Below, one piece after another: positions 52,458 to 61,042 of a stretch of 64,000 bases of DNA. A program made the position numbers and the translations under genes. The notes beneath the pieces were generated by a model, which searched no databases, was not told the origin of the DNA, and saw nothing but the letters and a program-made list of their open reading frames with translations. Within the stretch, counting starts at the first letter, position 1. Every line of letters starts with the position of its first letter. The DNA comes from Hydrogenispora ethanolica (lineage in GTDB: Bacteria > Bacillota > UBA4882 > UBA8346): contig NZ_SLUN01000005.1 in the NCBI RefSeq assembly GCF_004340685.1, positions 145,621-209,620 of the forward strand. The letters are read 5' to 3'.

Positions 52458-52486
52458 GGATAATTTTCCTCCGGCTGGAAAGAATA
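52458..52486 (+). promoter_or_regulatory. Sigma-F/G-type promoter for spoIIQ
   Basis: GGATA (52458-52462), 14 bases, GGAAAGAATA (52477-52486). The -10 matches GGNNANANTR at every fixed base. In B. subtilis spoIIQ is made in the forespore under sigma-F, so type and place agree. Confidence 0.65.
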
Positions 52487-52501
52487 GTCCTTGAGGTGAT
52501 C

Positions 52502-53224
52502 GTGTTGAGAAGGATGAACTTCCGCCGGGGTTGGCTGAATCTTTTGGTCTCCGTCCAAAAATGGCTGATGCAGATCCGCCGGAAAGGGCGGGCCCTTTTG
52601 CGGAGCGCCCGGCCGTTTCTGGCGCCGCGTTTCTGGATCATTTATCTCTGCGCTTTCGCGGCCGGCTTTTATCTCTGGGGTCCGGTCCAAGGCCTGCGGA
52701 AGATCCAAACCTGGCGGGCGAATATGGCCCAGTCGGCGGATCGGTCGTCCGTTGATACGCTCCAAAAAGAAGTCGAGCGGCTGAAGAAAGAACTCAAGCT
52801 GCAGCAGCGGCCCCAGACGGGAGCGCGTTTCCAGCCTGAGAACTTCAGCCGGCCGGCACTCGGACAAGTAATTCAGGGCTTTGACTGGGTCTCCGCCGAT
52901 CATGCCTGGCGGCTGCACTCCGGCGTCGACCTGGCGGTTCCGGAGGGGACCAGCGTGATGGCTGCGGCCGAAGGAACGGTGGCCGCGGTGACCAAGACCG
53001 CCGGCGGAACTTATTCGGTGACGCTCAGCCACGGCAATGATTGGGAGAGCGTCTATTCCGGCCTCGGCAGCGCCCTGGTGCATGAAGGGGAGAAAGTCAT
53101 CAAGGGCGTGGTGCTCGGAACCAGCGGAAGGTCGGGGTGTTACAGCGAACAACCTTCTTTCCATTTCGGGCTCTATCATGAGAAGCAACCGGTGGACCCC
53201 GCCAAGATCATCGGCGGGCTGTGA
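52502..53224 (+). CDS. spoIIQ: SpoIIQ-like forespore M23 protein
   Basis: A 240-aa bitopic protein: basic N-terminus, one helix (about 48-65; FWIIYLCAFAAGFYLWG), a coiled coil (about 80-105) and a LytM/M23 domain (about 125-240). The first half of the zinc site is there (RLHSGVDLAVPEGT), but the HxH of active enzymes reads SFHFGLY, with Ser in place of the first His, so it is probably inactive, as in Bacillus SpoIIQ. It binds SpoIIIAH across the septum to form the feeding channel. Start choice among GTG 52502, TTG 52505 and GTG 52496 is open. Confidence 0.9.
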   Translation: MLRRMNFRRGWLNLLVSVQKWLMQIRRKGRALLRSARPFLAPRFWIIYLCAFAAGFYLWGPVQGLRKIQTWRANMAQSADRSSVDTLQKEVERLKKELKLQQRPQTGARFQPENFSRPALGQVIQGFDWVSADHAWRLHSGVDLAVPEGTSVMAAAEGTVAAVTKTAGGTYSVTLSHGNDWESVYSGLGSALVHEGEKVIKGVVLGTSGRSGCYSEQPSFHFGLYHEKQPVDPAKIIGGL

Positions 53225-53355
53225 GGTCCGGCTTCTGAAACAATGTAGCGCGGAGCCCCTCGGCCTGCGCCGGAAACCTGCTCTATAGCAGCGCGGACGG
53301 TGGAAGCCCTTTTCCAAATGCAGCCTATTTTGGGGTCGGAAACACCGGAATGTCT

Positions 53356-53384
53356 TCATAATCCCCCTGCCCAAGCCATATACA
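53356..53384 (+). promoter_or_regulatory. Sigma-E-type promoter for spoIIID
   Basis: TCATAAT (53356-53362), 14 bases, CATATACA (53377-53384), the same geometry as before spoIID. spoIIID is known to be sigma-E dependent. Confidence 0.6.
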
Positions 53385-53415
53385 TGTAGTAAAAAATATG
53401 GAGGGTGGGGGGGTC

Positions 53416-53706
53416 GTGAAGGATTACATTGAAAAACGCGTGCTGGATCTGAGCAACTATATCGCCGACAAAAGAGCCACCGTCAGACAGACCGCCAAAT
53501 TCTTCGGCGTCAGTAAAAGCACGGTTCATAAAGACGTCACCGAAAGATTGCCCGGAATCAACCGGGGCCTGGCCCGGGAAGTCAAACGCGTCCTGGAAGT
53601 GAACAAGGCAGAACGGCATATCCGGGGCGGCGAAGCGACACGCAAGAAATACCAAAAACAACCCGAATCCCCGATGAAAAAAGGAGGATATTCCAAAAAA
53701 ACGTAG
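53416..53706 (+). CDS. spoIIID: Sporulation transcription factor SpoIIID
   Basis: A 96-aa DNA-binding protein: MKDYIEKRVLDLSNYIADKRATVRQTA and the helix-turn-helix FFGVSKSTVHKDVTERL near 30-46, matching SpoIIID closely. It acts in the mother cell, switching genes on and off after engulfment and helping sigma-K production. It starts at GTG 53416 behind a G-run; the longer frame from 53398 would begin inside that run. Basic tail as in the family. Confidence 0.94.
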   Translation: MKDYIEKRVLDLSNYIADKRATVRQTAKFFGVSKSTVHKDVTERLPGINRGLAREVKRVLEVNKAERHIRGGEATRKKYQKQPESPMKKGGYSKKT

Positions 53707-53822
53707 AAAAAAATTTTTATAAACATTTTTGGGAATTTTGTCCATCGATATTCGATTCTCCGAAGTAGAATTGGATGAGCGTTCCGATGCAAAAAAGCTT
53801 ATGGGAAATGAATTTCTGGGTT

Positions 53823-53854
53823 ATATGTCGCTGCTGGCAATGATTGCGACATAT
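53823..53854. promoter_or_regulatory. Inverted repeat before mbl
   Basis: ATATGTCGC and GCGACATAT, a perfect 9-bp inverted repeat with a 14-base loop, ending 17 bases before the mbl start. It may be an operator or a hairpin controlling translation. The gap 53707-53871 is AT-rich and has no gene. Confidence 0.5.
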
Positions 53855-53871
53855 ACTGGGAGGGCAGCGGA

Positions 53872-54906
53872 TTGAACTGGCGAAATTTTGTCACGGATAT
53901 CGGAATCGATCTAGGCACCGCAAGCGTGCTGGTCTATGTCAAGAAACGCGGGATCGTCATCCGTGAACCCTCAGTGGTTGCCTTACAGAAGGATTCCAAT
54001 AAGATCTTGGCGGTGGGGGAAGAGGCGCGGCAGATGATCGGCCGGACCCCCGGCAATATTGTCGCCATCCGTCCGTTGAAGGACGGGGTGATCGCCGATT
54101 ATGACGTCACCGAGACGATGCTGAAATACTTCATTGAACGCGTCTCTCCCAAGCCACGGTTGTTCCGCCCGCAAGTCGTCGTCTGCGTGCCCTCCGGAGT
54201 GACCAGCGTTGAGAAACGGGCTGTGTTGGAAGCGGCGGTCCAGGCCGGGGCCAAGAAAACGATCCTGATCGAGGAACCGATGGCCGCGGCGATCGGAGCC
54301 GGATTGAATATCACCGAAGCCAGCGGCAATATGGTGGTGGATATCGGTGGGGGCACCACCGATATCGCCATCATCTCCCTGGGCGGCATCGTGGTCAGCG
54401 AATCGCTCCGAATCGGCGGGGACAAGTTTGACGAAGCGATCATCCGTTACATCAAAAAGATGTATAACATGATGATCGGCGAACGCACCGCCGAGGAGAT
54501 CAAGATCGAGATCGGCTCGGCTTACCCGGAAGGGGAAGGCAAAGCCATGGAGATCAGAGGCCGCGATCTGGTGACCGGGCTGCCGCGAACGATCAAGTTT
54601 ACGTCCACCGATTCGTTCCAGGCCCTGTCGGAGCCGATCACCGCCATTGTCGACGGCATCAAGTCGGTGCTGGAGCGGACCCCGCCCGAACTGGCCTCGG
54701 ATATTGTGGATAAGGGAATTGTCATGACCGGGGGCGGCTCCCTGCTGCATGGCTTCACGCGCTTGTTGGCCGAAGAGACCGGCATCCCGATCCATCTGGC
54801 CGAAGATCCGCTTTCCTGCGTGGCGCTGGGAACCGGCAAGATTTTAGAAAACGAGAGTTTCGAGGCGATCAAGAACAATCTGATTGTGGGGAGCCGTTCG
54901 ATGTAG
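53872..54906 (+). CDS. mbl: MreB-like cytoskeletal protein Mbl
   Basis: A 344-aa actin homologue. Phosphate-1 loop [19 protein letters not shown] at residues 10-28, [17 protein letters not shown] near 158-175 and the adenosine motif [16 protein letters not shown] near 285-300. It forms filaments under the membrane that guide lateral wall synthesis. Place after spoIIID marks it as Mbl rather than MreB, as in Bacillus. TTG start with GGGAGGG upstream. Confidence 0.92.
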   Translation: MNWRNFVTDIGIDLGTASVLVYVKKRGIVIREPSVVALQKDSNKILAVGEEARQMIGRTPGNIVAIRPLKDGVIADYDVTETMLKYFIERVSPKPRLFRPQVVVCVPSGVTSVEKRAVLEAAVQAGAKKTILIEEPMAAAIGAGLNITEASGNMVVDIGGGTTDIAIISLGGIVVSESLRIGGDKFDEAIIRYIKKMYNMMIGERTAEEIKIEIGSAYPEGEGKAMEIRGRDLVTGLPRTIKFTSTDSFQALSEPITAIVDGIKSVLERTPPELASDIVDKGIVMTGGGSLLHGFTRLLAEETGIPIHLAEDPLSCVALGTGKILENESFEAIKNNLIVGSRSM

Positions 54907-54937
54907 CCCCGCAAAGTTGATTCATCGTCGCAACCGG

Positions 54938-54964
54938 ATCCGGTCATCATGCCGGATTTTTTAT
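54938..54964 (+). terminator. Terminator after mbl
   Basis: ATCCGG-tcatcatg-CCGGAT then TTTTTATTT. Confidence 0.8.
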
Positions 54965-54967
54965 TTG

Positions 54968-55145
54968 TAGCGGTATTCCGGGCTGCCGGAAGGTGAGCGG
55001 TTCGCGACCGCGTGGATGGGGTAAGCTATGGATCGTGAACCGGGGAGTTCACGGATCACCCGGAGCCGAGCAGCTCGGAGTCGAATTGATGCTATGAATA
55101 GCTTGTGCGCATCACTGCGCATCTGGCCATGATAATGCCGGAGAA
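54968..55145 (+). ncRNA. Structured leader candidate, possibly c-di-AMP (ydaO/yuaA) riboswitch
   Basis: The stretch between mbl and ktrB is rich in hairpins: GCGGT-tcgcg-ACCGC, GTGAAC-cgggga-GTTCAC (55035-55052) and CCGAG-cag-CTCGG (55066-55078). GGATGGGGTAAGC and GCCGAGCAGCTCGGAG recall the GGGGTNAATC and CCGACAGCTAACC parts of the ydaO/yuaA motif, and this riboswitch is well known before ktr genes. Against it: a full promoter lies downstream (55204), so the element would need an earlier start, and the match is partial. Confidence 0.4.
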
Positions 55146-55203
55146 TTTCAAAAAAACGAGCTTATACAGTTGTTTTCGTAAATAAATCCTTAATTTCGCC
55201 AAA

Positions 55204-55232
55204 TTGACACTTTGGAACGGTTCGATTATAAT
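55204..55232 (+). promoter_or_regulatory. Consensus sigma-A promoter for ktrBA
   Basis: TTGACA (55204-55209), 17 bases, TATAAT (55227-55232): both boxes match the consensus fully. Confidence 0.9.
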
Positions 55233-55266
55233 CGTTTTATTATGGGGGTTGGGAGGAAAACCAACT

Positions 55267-56619
55267 TTGAAAAAGGATTTTGCCGGGTTAACCCCCGCGC
55301 GGATACTGGTCGGCGGTTTTGCGGTGGTCATTTTACTCGGCGCTTTCTTGCTAACGCTGCCTGCTGCATCCAAGAGCGGGCAGTCCTTACGTTTTTTGGA
55401 CGCTTTATTCACCGCCACCTCGGCGGTTTGCGTTACGGGGCTGGTGGTCGTCGATACGGGCAGCCATTTCACGGCATTCGGCCAATTCGTGGTCATTGCC
55501 TTGATCCAGATCGGCGGGCTGGGAATCATGACCTTCTCCACTTTGCTGGCCATGGCCCTGGGAAAGAAGATCGGCCTCAAAGAACGGATTCTGATCCAGG
55601 AGCAGATGAACCAGTCCAACTTATCCGGCCTGGTCCGGTTGATCCGGAACCTGGTGCTGGTGACGCTGGCTTTTGAAGGAATCGGCGGCCTCGTCCTCAG
55701 TCTGCGGTTTATGGCCGATTTTTCGCCGGCCCGGGCCATCGCGTTCGGATTCTTCCACTCGGTTTCGGCTTTTTGTAACGCCGGATTCGATCTGTTCGGA
55801 CAGGTTTACGGTCCTTTTACCAGCATTACGCATTATGTGGATGATTGGGTGGTCACCCTGACCATCGGCGCGTTGATCGTCTTTGGGGGATTGGGATTTC
55901 CGGTCATCGTCGAGTTGTTGAAGTTCCCCCGGTCCAAGCGGCTTTCCTTGCATGCCAAGTTGGTGCTGTTCATCACGGCGATCCTAATCGGCGGAGGGGC
56001 GCTGTTGATCTTTTTGATCGAATGGAACAATCCCAAAACCATCGGCGCGCTCGGGCCGGCCGGCAAGTTCCTCAGCGCCATGTTTCAATCGATCACTCCG
56101 CGCACGGCCGGCTATAATTCCTTGGATACCACCCAACTTCGGGCCGGAACCTGGTTTATCATGATCGTCCTGATGTTCATCGGGGCCTCGCCCAGTTCCA
56201 CCGGGGGTGGCGTCAAGACCACCACCTTCGGAATTCTGCTTTCGACGGTCGTCGCCACCATCAAAGGCAAAGGGGACGCCGAGCTTTTTGAGCGGCGCAT
56301 CTGCAAGGATCTGGTGTATAAGGCGATGACGGTGGTTACAATCTCCATGGCTTGGGTCGCGTTCGTTACGTTGCTGATGTCGCTGGTGGAACCGCATTTA
56401 TTTATTAAGATACTATTCGAAGTGATGTCGGCGTTTGGCACGGTCGGCCTGACGACCGGGATCACCCCGGACCTGACCGACATCTCCCGGATTCTCATCA
56501 TTATCACGATGTTTATCGGCCGGCTCGGCCCGCTGACGGTCGTGATCGCCCTGTCCCAGGGGGATCATCCCAACCGGCCCGGCGGCCGTTTTATCGAAGA
56601 ACGGGTCATTATTGGATAA
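55267..56619 (+). CDS. ktrB: Potassium uptake membrane subunit KtrB
   Basis: A 450-aa channel-like transporter of the Trk/Ktr/HKT family, with four membrane-pore-membrane repeats. The pore loops have the single filter glycines: TSAVCVTGLVVVDTG near 50-64, SAFCNAGFDLFG near 165-176, TPRTAGYNSLDTT near 275-287 and SAFGTVGLTTGITP near 385-398. It imports K+ (often with Na+) together with the KtrA ring. TTG 55267 uses GGAGG at 55252; earlier frame codons lie in the promoter. KtrA follows 15 bases later. Confidence 0.93.
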   Translation: MKKDFAGLTPARILVGGFAVVILLGAFLLTLPAASKSGQSLRFLDALFTATSAVCVTGLVVVDTGSHFTAFGQFVVIALIQIGGLGIMTFSTLLAMALGKKIGLKERILIQEQMNQSNLSGLVRLIRNLVLVTLAFEGIGGLVLSLRFMADFSPARAIAFGFFHSVSAFCNAGFDLFGQVYGPFTSITHYVDDWVVTLTIGALIVFGGLGFPVIVELLKFPRSKRLSLHAKLVLFITAILIGGGALLIFLIEWNNPKTIGALGPAGKFLSAMFQSITPRTAGYNSLDTTQLRAGTWFIMIVLMFIGASPSSTGGGVKTTTFGILLSTVVATIKGKGDAELFERRICKDLVYKAMTVVTISMAWVAFVTLLMSLVEPHLFIKILFEVMSAFGTVGLTTGITPDLTDISRILIIITMFIGRLGPLTVVIALSQGDHPNRPGGRFIEERVIIG

Positions 56620-56634
56620 AAAGGAGCATTCAGA

Positions 56635-57315
56635 ATGATTAAGCAGTATGCTGTCATCGGGTTGGGGCGGTTTGGAACCAGCGTGGCGCGGACGTTGTTT
56701 CGTCTGGGCCAGGAGGTACTGGCGATCGACACCTCCGAAGAGCGGGTGAAGTATATCGCCGACGAGGTCACCCATTCGCTGGTGGCGGACACCACCGACG
56801 CCAATGTCCTGAAAAATATCGGCATCGCCAACTTCGACGTCGTGATCGTGGCCATCGGCGAAAATGTTCAGGCCAACATCATGACCACCCTGCTCCTGAA
56901 AGAGTTGGGCGTCAAATACGTACTGGTCAAGGCTTTGAATAAGATGCAGGGCCGGGTGCTGGAGAAGATCGGAGCGGACCGGGTCGTCTACCCCGAGCGG
57001 GACATGGGCAAGCGAGTGGCCCATAATCTAGTGGCGCCGAACATGGTCGATTATATTGAGCTGGCGCAAGGTTTCCGGATCAGTGAGTTTATGGCCTACA
57101 AGGATATGTTCGGCAAAAGCTTGCGTACGCTGAACCTGCGCTTCAAGTACAACCTGAATGTGCTGTTGATCAAGCGGGCCGGGGGCGAATTGATCTCCTC
57201 GCCCGGACCGGACGATATTATCCAGATGGGCGACATGCTCGTGCTGGCCGGCGAAAAAGAAGCCCTGGACAACTTCGAGCGGCACCAGGATCAGCTCAAG
57301 AAACAGATTAAGTGA
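56635..57315 (+). CDS. ktrA: Potassium uptake regulatory subunit KtrA
   Basis: A 226-aa RCK protein. The N-terminal NAD/ATP fold has YAVIGLGRFGTSVARTL at 5-21 and the acidic ribose contact AIDTSEE near 30-36; the C-terminal RCK_C domain (about 140-222) could bind c-di-AMP, as in other KtrA proteins. It forms the ring that opens KtrB when ATP is bound. AAAGGAGC precedes the ATG. The two genes form one transcript ended at 57323-57344. Confidence 0.93.
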   Translation: MIKQYAVIGLGRFGTSVARTLFRLGQEVLAIDTSEERVKYIADEVTHSLVADTTDANVLKNIGIANFDVVIVAIGENVQANIMTTLLLKELGVKYVLVKALNKMQGRVLEKIGADRVVYPERDMGKRVAHNLVAPNMVDYIELAQGFRISEFMAYKDMFGKSLRTLNLRFKYNLNVLLIKRAGGELISSPGPDDIIQMGDMLVLAGEKEALDNFERHQDQLKKQIK

Positions 57316-57322
57316 GACAGCG

Positions 57323-57344
57323 CCGGCCGGATGGCCGGTTTTTA
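57323..57344 (+). terminator. Terminator after ktrA
   Basis: CCGGCC-ggat-GGCCGG then TTTTTA. Confidence 0.75.
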
Positions 57345-57364
57345 CTTTTGGAGGAAAGCGAGGA

Positions 57365-58195
57365 ATGGCGATGGCGACGCAACGGCTGAGTCTGCCCCGG
57401 ACCGCCACCCGGAAATTGCTCCGGGCGGTGTTGGAATTCGATCTGATCCGCCCCGGCGACAAGGTGCTGGTCGGCCTCTCCGGCGGCAAGGACAGCGCGC
57501 TGATGCTCTATGCCCTGGCGGTCTTGCAACGGCAGCGGCTGATCCCCTTTTCCCTGGGGGCGCTCCATATCGATCTGGGTTTTGCCACACCGTCCGATCC
57601 GGCGCCGCTGGCCGAGTATTGTAACCGGCTGGAAGTTGCGTTTCATCTCATGAAGACGGAGATCGCCAGGTACGCCTTTGGGCCGGAGAATCCCGAAGGG
57701 CCCTGCGCCACCTGTTCCTTCCTGCGCCGCGGCGCGATGAACCGTTTCGCCGGGGAGCACGGCTATAACGCGGTGGCTCTGGCCCACCATCACGATGACG
57801 CAGTGGAGACTTTCCTGATGAGTATCATTTATTCGGGCCAGATCAAGACCTTTCTGCCCCGGACCGATTTGGAACGTTCGGGGATCGCGGTCATCCGGCC
57901 GCTGGTCTATTTCCGGGAGGCGGAGATCCGCAAGCTGGTCGGGATGACCGGTTTTACGCCGATTCCCAGCCCCTGTCCGCAGGATGGACGGACCAAGCGG
58001 GCGGAGACGAAAGACTTGATTCGTAAATTATCCCGCACCGATAAGCGGATCTTCAACAACCTGGCCGCCGCGATGCGCGAGGGAAGGCCCGGTGAGCTTT
58101 GGCCGGCGGAATTGAGTCAGGAAGAAAAGCAGCGCCGGATTCTGCTGGGCCGGCAATCCTCGCTGACGCCACTCGATAATACCCGGAAGGAATAG
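57365..58195 (+). CDS. TtcA-like PP-loop ATPase
   Basis: A 276-aa PP-loop protein: VLVGLSGGKDSALMLYAL near 37-54, the CATC pair near 118-121 and ALAHHHDDAVET near 139-150. TtcA-type proteins thiolate cytidine 32 of tRNA with an iron-sulfur cluster held by such cysteines; a third Cys in PSPCPQDG near 198-205 completes the set. Other members of this group have different sulfur-transfer roles, so the exact product is not certain. ATG 57365, with 57371 as alternative. Confidence 0.82.
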   Translation: MAMATQRLSLPRTATRKLLRAVLEFDLIRPGDKVLVGLSGGKDSALMLYALAVLQRQRLIPFSLGALHIDLGFATPSDPAPLAEYCNRLEVAFHLMKTEIARYAFGPENPEGPCATCSFLRRGAMNRFAGEHGYNAVALAHHHDDAVETFLMSIIYSGQIKTFLPRTDLERSGIAVIRPLVYFREAEIRKLVGMTGFTPIPSPCPQDGRTKRAETKDLIRKLSRTDKRIFNNLAAAMREGRPGELWPAELSQEEKQRRILLGRQSSLTPLDNTRKE

Positions 58196-58270
58196 CGCAA
58201 GAAAGTCCCCGGTCGCCTTATTAATTGTGGAAGAAACAGGAAGCAAACGGATCCATCGCCTAAGCAGATG

Positions 58271-58279
58271 TGGTATAAT
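58271..58279 (+). promoter_or_regulatory. Extended -10 promoter for mntA-hepT
   Basis: TGGTATAAT, an extended -10, 35 bases before the mntA start. No -35 is needed with this form. Confidence 0.55.
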
Positions 58280-58313
58280 TAAATTCAATCATTCAAAGGA
58301 TGGTCGATTGTCG

Positions 58314-58727
58314 ATGGTTTCGTTTCTGCCCCCATCCATTAGCGACGTTGCTGCGCGGTACGGGCTGCGGTTCCTGGTGTATTTCGGAAGCTATGGCACG
58401 GAATATTATCATCGGGAAAGTGATATCGATCTGGCTTTTTTGGCGGAGGCGGACTTGAGTCCGGAACAATGCTATCAACTCTTGGAAGAACTCATTTTGG
58501 TTCACCGTAAAAGCGAGATCGATCTAGTGGATCTCAAAACCGCCGATCCGGTACTCCGCAATGAGGTAGCCAGGGACGGCCGCGTCCTGTATGAGCAAGA
58601 GCCGGGTTTATTCGAGCGGTACGCGCTTTTTTATATTAAACGTTATTACGAACTACGACCGATATTAGCCGAAGAGATGCGGCGGATCGGCCAACATATT
58701 CGAGAGGTGCTGGGGAATGAAGGATAA
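58314..58727 (+). CDS. mntA: MNT-type nucleotidyltransferase antitoxin
   Basis: A 137-aa minimal nucleotidyltransferase with GSYGTEYYHRESDIDLAF near 22-40: the GS-x10-DxD active site. In MntA-HepT pairs this enzyme adds AMP to a tyrosine of the HEPN toxin and so disarms it. ATG 58314; TTG 58308, nearer to AAAGGA, is possible, and the longer frame from 58227 starts before the promoter. It overlaps the toxin gene by 11 bases. The third acidic residue of the site would be in EIDLVDL near 66. Confidence 0.85.
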   Translation: MVSFLPPSISDVAARYGLRFLVYFGSYGTEYYHRESDIDLAFLAEADLSPEQCYQLLEELILVHRKSEIDLVDLKTADPVLRNEVARDGRVLYEQEPGLFERYALFYIKRYYELRPILAEEMRRIGQHIREVLGNEG

Positions 58728-59142
58728 TATGGCCATCTGCAGCAAGCTGGAACGGCTGGCCGGTTATTATCAAGAGCTCAAACAGTTGACCGCCGGCGTT
58801 TCACTTGAAACCTATCTTCAGCAAACCTTGTTAAAACGGGCCGTTGAACGGGAGATTCAACTGATTGTCGAGTGTGCCACCGACGTGAATAATATGATCC
58901 TGAAAAAATTAGGGAAAGGGCCGGCCAAGGACTATTTCAATACATTTTTGGAACTGGCGGAGGCGGGCGTCCTGGCCATGGAGTTTGCCTTACAGATCGC
59001 TCCGTCGACCGGGTTGCGCAACATCCTGGTCCACGAATATCAAACCATTGACGACACCCTTGTGTATCAATCGATCGGCAAGGTGTTGCGGTATTATCAG
59101 CAGTATCTTGAAACGGTCGCTAAATATCTGGGGTGCTGGTAG
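58717..59142 (+). CDS. hepT: HepT-like HEPN ribonuclease toxin
   Basis: A 141-aa all-helical HEPN protein. The active motif R-x4-H-x-Y is present as RNILVHEY near residue 110, and its Tyr is the known site of AMP addition. It would cut RNA (tRNA in studied cases) when the antitoxin is lost. The start ATG 58717 lies within the end of mntA, typical for this system. It ends 45 bases before the promoter of the T-box gene. Confidence 0.87.
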   Translation: MKDNMAICSKLERLAGYYQELKQLTAGVSLETYLQQTLLKRAVEREIQLIVECATDVNNMILKKLGKGPAKDYFNTFLELAEAGVLAMEFALQIAPSTGLRNILVHEYQTIDDTLVYQSIGKVLRYYQQYLETVAKYLGCW

Positions 59143-59186
59143 GCTGAGGAATTGAAACGATCGGATTCATTCCCGCTGTCCGAGGA

Positions 59187-59215
59187 TTGACCGGGACTCC
59201 ACCGGGTGATATAAT
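59187..59215 (+). promoter_or_regulatory. Sigma-A promoter of T-box transcript
   Basis: TTGACC (59187-59192), 17 bases, TATAAT (59210-59215). Confidence 0.8.
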
Positions 59216-59270
59216 AAAAACAATTTTATATGTCCGTCATATGATGATGACAATATAAAGCCATAACAAC

Positions 59271-59547
59271 GTTGAAGAGGAAGAGTACGGCGTGGAGCGT
59301 AATGCAGCGAGCCCCGGCTGGTGGGAAGGGGCTTACCGAAACGGCCCGAAGTTCGCCTCGGAGTTGCCCGCTGAACCCGTCGGACCCGGCGGTGGTAGGC
59401 GAGGCCGGAGACTCCCGCCGTTAACCGGGGGCGGCCCTAACCATGGCGAAGTAGGTTGCGGCCGGAGAGCGGATCCCGTTCCGGGATCAATTTGAGTGGT
59501 ACCGCGAAAGTAGCCTTTCGTCTCAGCGAGACGAAAGGCTTTTTTAT
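59271..59547 (+). ncRNA. T-box leader, likely tRNA-Phe (UUC specifier)
   Basis: The T-box sequence GAGTGGTACCGCG (59494-59506) precedes a 12-bp terminator, GCCTTTCGTCTC-agc-GAGACGAAAGGC (59513-59539), and six Ts. Stem I runs from about 59271 with GAAGAGTACGGCG at its 5' side, the AGCCCCGGCTGGTGGGAAGG distal part, and GTTCGCCTCGGAGTTGCC at its 3' side. The codon before GCCTCGGAG, where T-boxes carry the specifier, is TTC (59352-59354), Phe. Uncharged tRNA-Phe would then permit readthrough into paaK. The T-box itself is certain; the specifier call is inference by comparison with known stems. Confidence 0.9.
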
Positions 59548-59659
59548 TGGTTTTGGTACGTGATTCATTTTTGGGGGTGGTTGCCTTCTTTGACATCAAA
59601 ACCAGTGGTCGCCAGTTCGGTTGCGAATACGTGATTAGTGGAAAGAGGAGGAGAATATT

Positions 59660-60973
59660 TTGTGGAATCCAGAGATTGAGACCATGCCCCGTCATGAATT
59701 GGAGAAACTTCAGGTGGAGCGGTTGCGCCGCACCGTTGAGCGTGTTTATCAGCATGTGCCTTTTTACCGTCAGAAGCTCGACGAGGCTGGGATAGGGCCG
59801 GCTGAGATCCGGAGCGTCGCGGATCTGGCCCGGCTGCCATTCACCAACAAGCAGGACCTGCGGGACAATTATCCCTTCGGCCTGTTCGCCGTCCCCAAGG
59901 ATGAGATCGTACGGGTGCACGCTTCGTCGGGCACGACCGGCAAGATGACCGTGGTCGGCTATACCAAGAGCGACGTCAATACCTGGGCGGAAGTGATGGC
60001 CCGGACCATGGCCTGCGGCGGGGTGACCAACAAGGACACCGTCCAGGTGGCTTACGGCTACGGACTCTTCACCGGCGGGCTGGGGGCGCATTACGGCGCG
60101 GAAAAGATCGGCGCCGCGGTCATCCCCATCTCCGGCGGCAATACCAAACGCCAGTTGCAGATCATGGCCGACTTCGGCACCACCGCCGTGGCCTGTACCC
60201 CGTCTTACAGCCTCTTCATGGCGGAGACCGCCGCCGAGGAAGGAATCGACCTGCACCAATTGCCGGTACGAGTGGGGTTCTTCGGGGCCGAGCCCTGGTC
60301 CAACGCCATGCGCAGAGAGATCGAGGAGAAATGGGGCATCAAGGCCATCGACATCTACGGCCTGAGCGAAGTGATGGGCCCGGGTGTGGCCAGCGAGTGC
60401 ATGGTCCAGGACGGGCTGCACGTCTGGGAGGATCATTTCATGGTCGAAGTGATTGACCCGGCCACGGGCGAGGTCCTGCCCTATGGCGAAAAAGGCGAGC
60501 TGGTCTTCACCTGCATCACCAAGGAAGCCTTGCCGCTCATCCGCTACCGGACCCGGGATATCAGCATTCTCTCCAACGGCACCTGCGCCTGCGGCCGGAC
60601 CCATCTGCGGATGCACCGGGTGATGGGACGGACCGACGATATGCTGATCATCCGGGGCGTCAATGTCTTCCCGTCCCAGATCGAAAGCGTATTGCTGGAG
60701 ATCGGCGAGACCGAACCCCATTACCAGCTGATCGTCGACCGCGAGGGCAATCTGGATGATCTGGAGATCTGGGTGGAAATCTCGGAACGGCTCTTCTCCG
60801 ACGAAGTGCGCAAGCTGGAGCAGATCGAGGGCAGGATCCGGCGGGAGATTCAAAGCACGCTCGGGATCTCGGCCCGGGTGAAACTGGTCGAGCCCAAGAC
60901 CATCGCCCGCAGCGAAGGGAAGGCGAAACGGGTGATCGACTGGCGCGACGTCTACTCGGACGGGAACCGCTAG
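59660..60973 (+). CDS. paaK: Phenylacetate-CoA ligase
   Basis: A 437-aa AMP-forming ligase of the PaaK type. [16 protein letters not shown] near 92-107 is the P-loop, [11 protein letters not shown] near 232-242 the A5 motif, [10 protein letters not shown] near 295-304 the A7 and [16 protein letters not shown] near 323-338 the A8. It joins CoA to phenylacetate or another aryl acetate. In anaerobes such ligases accompany aromatic amino-acid breakdown. A tRNA-Phe-type T-box upstream ties it to phenylalanine supply, suggesting it works in reverse, rebuilding Phe from phenylacetate with an oxidoreductase. TTG start behind GGAGGAG. Confidence 0.92.
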   Translation: MWNPEIETMPRHELEKLQVERLRRTVERVYQHVPFYRQKLDEAGIGPAEIRSVADLARLPFTNKQDLRDNYPFGLFAVPKDEIVRVHASSGTTGKMTVVGYTKSDVNTWAEVMARTMACGGVTNKDTVQVAYGYGLFTGGLGAHYGAEKIGAAVIPISGGNTKRQLQIMADFGTTAVACTPSYSLFMAETAAEEGIDLHQLPVRVGFFGAEPWSNAMRREIEEKWGIKAIDIYGLSEVMGPGVASECMVQDGLHVWEDHFMVEVIDPATGEVLPYGEKGELVFTCITKEALPLIRYRTRDISILSNGTCACGRTHLRMHRVMGRTDDMLIIRGVNVFPSQIESVLLEIGETEPHYQLIVDREGNLDDLEIWVEISERLFSDEVRKLEQIEGRIRREIQSTLGISARVKLVEPKTIARSEGKAKRVIDWRDVYSDGNR

Positions 60974-61042
60974 TCCCCACGCTCCGGCGACGCATAACCG
61001 GCGGACCCGCGGCATATGTAAGAGGGCGGGAAGGGCGCGCAA

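Noticed and set aside
51506-53374. 622-codon open frame on the minus strand
   Set aside because: Antisense to spoIID and spoIIQ, which are certain.
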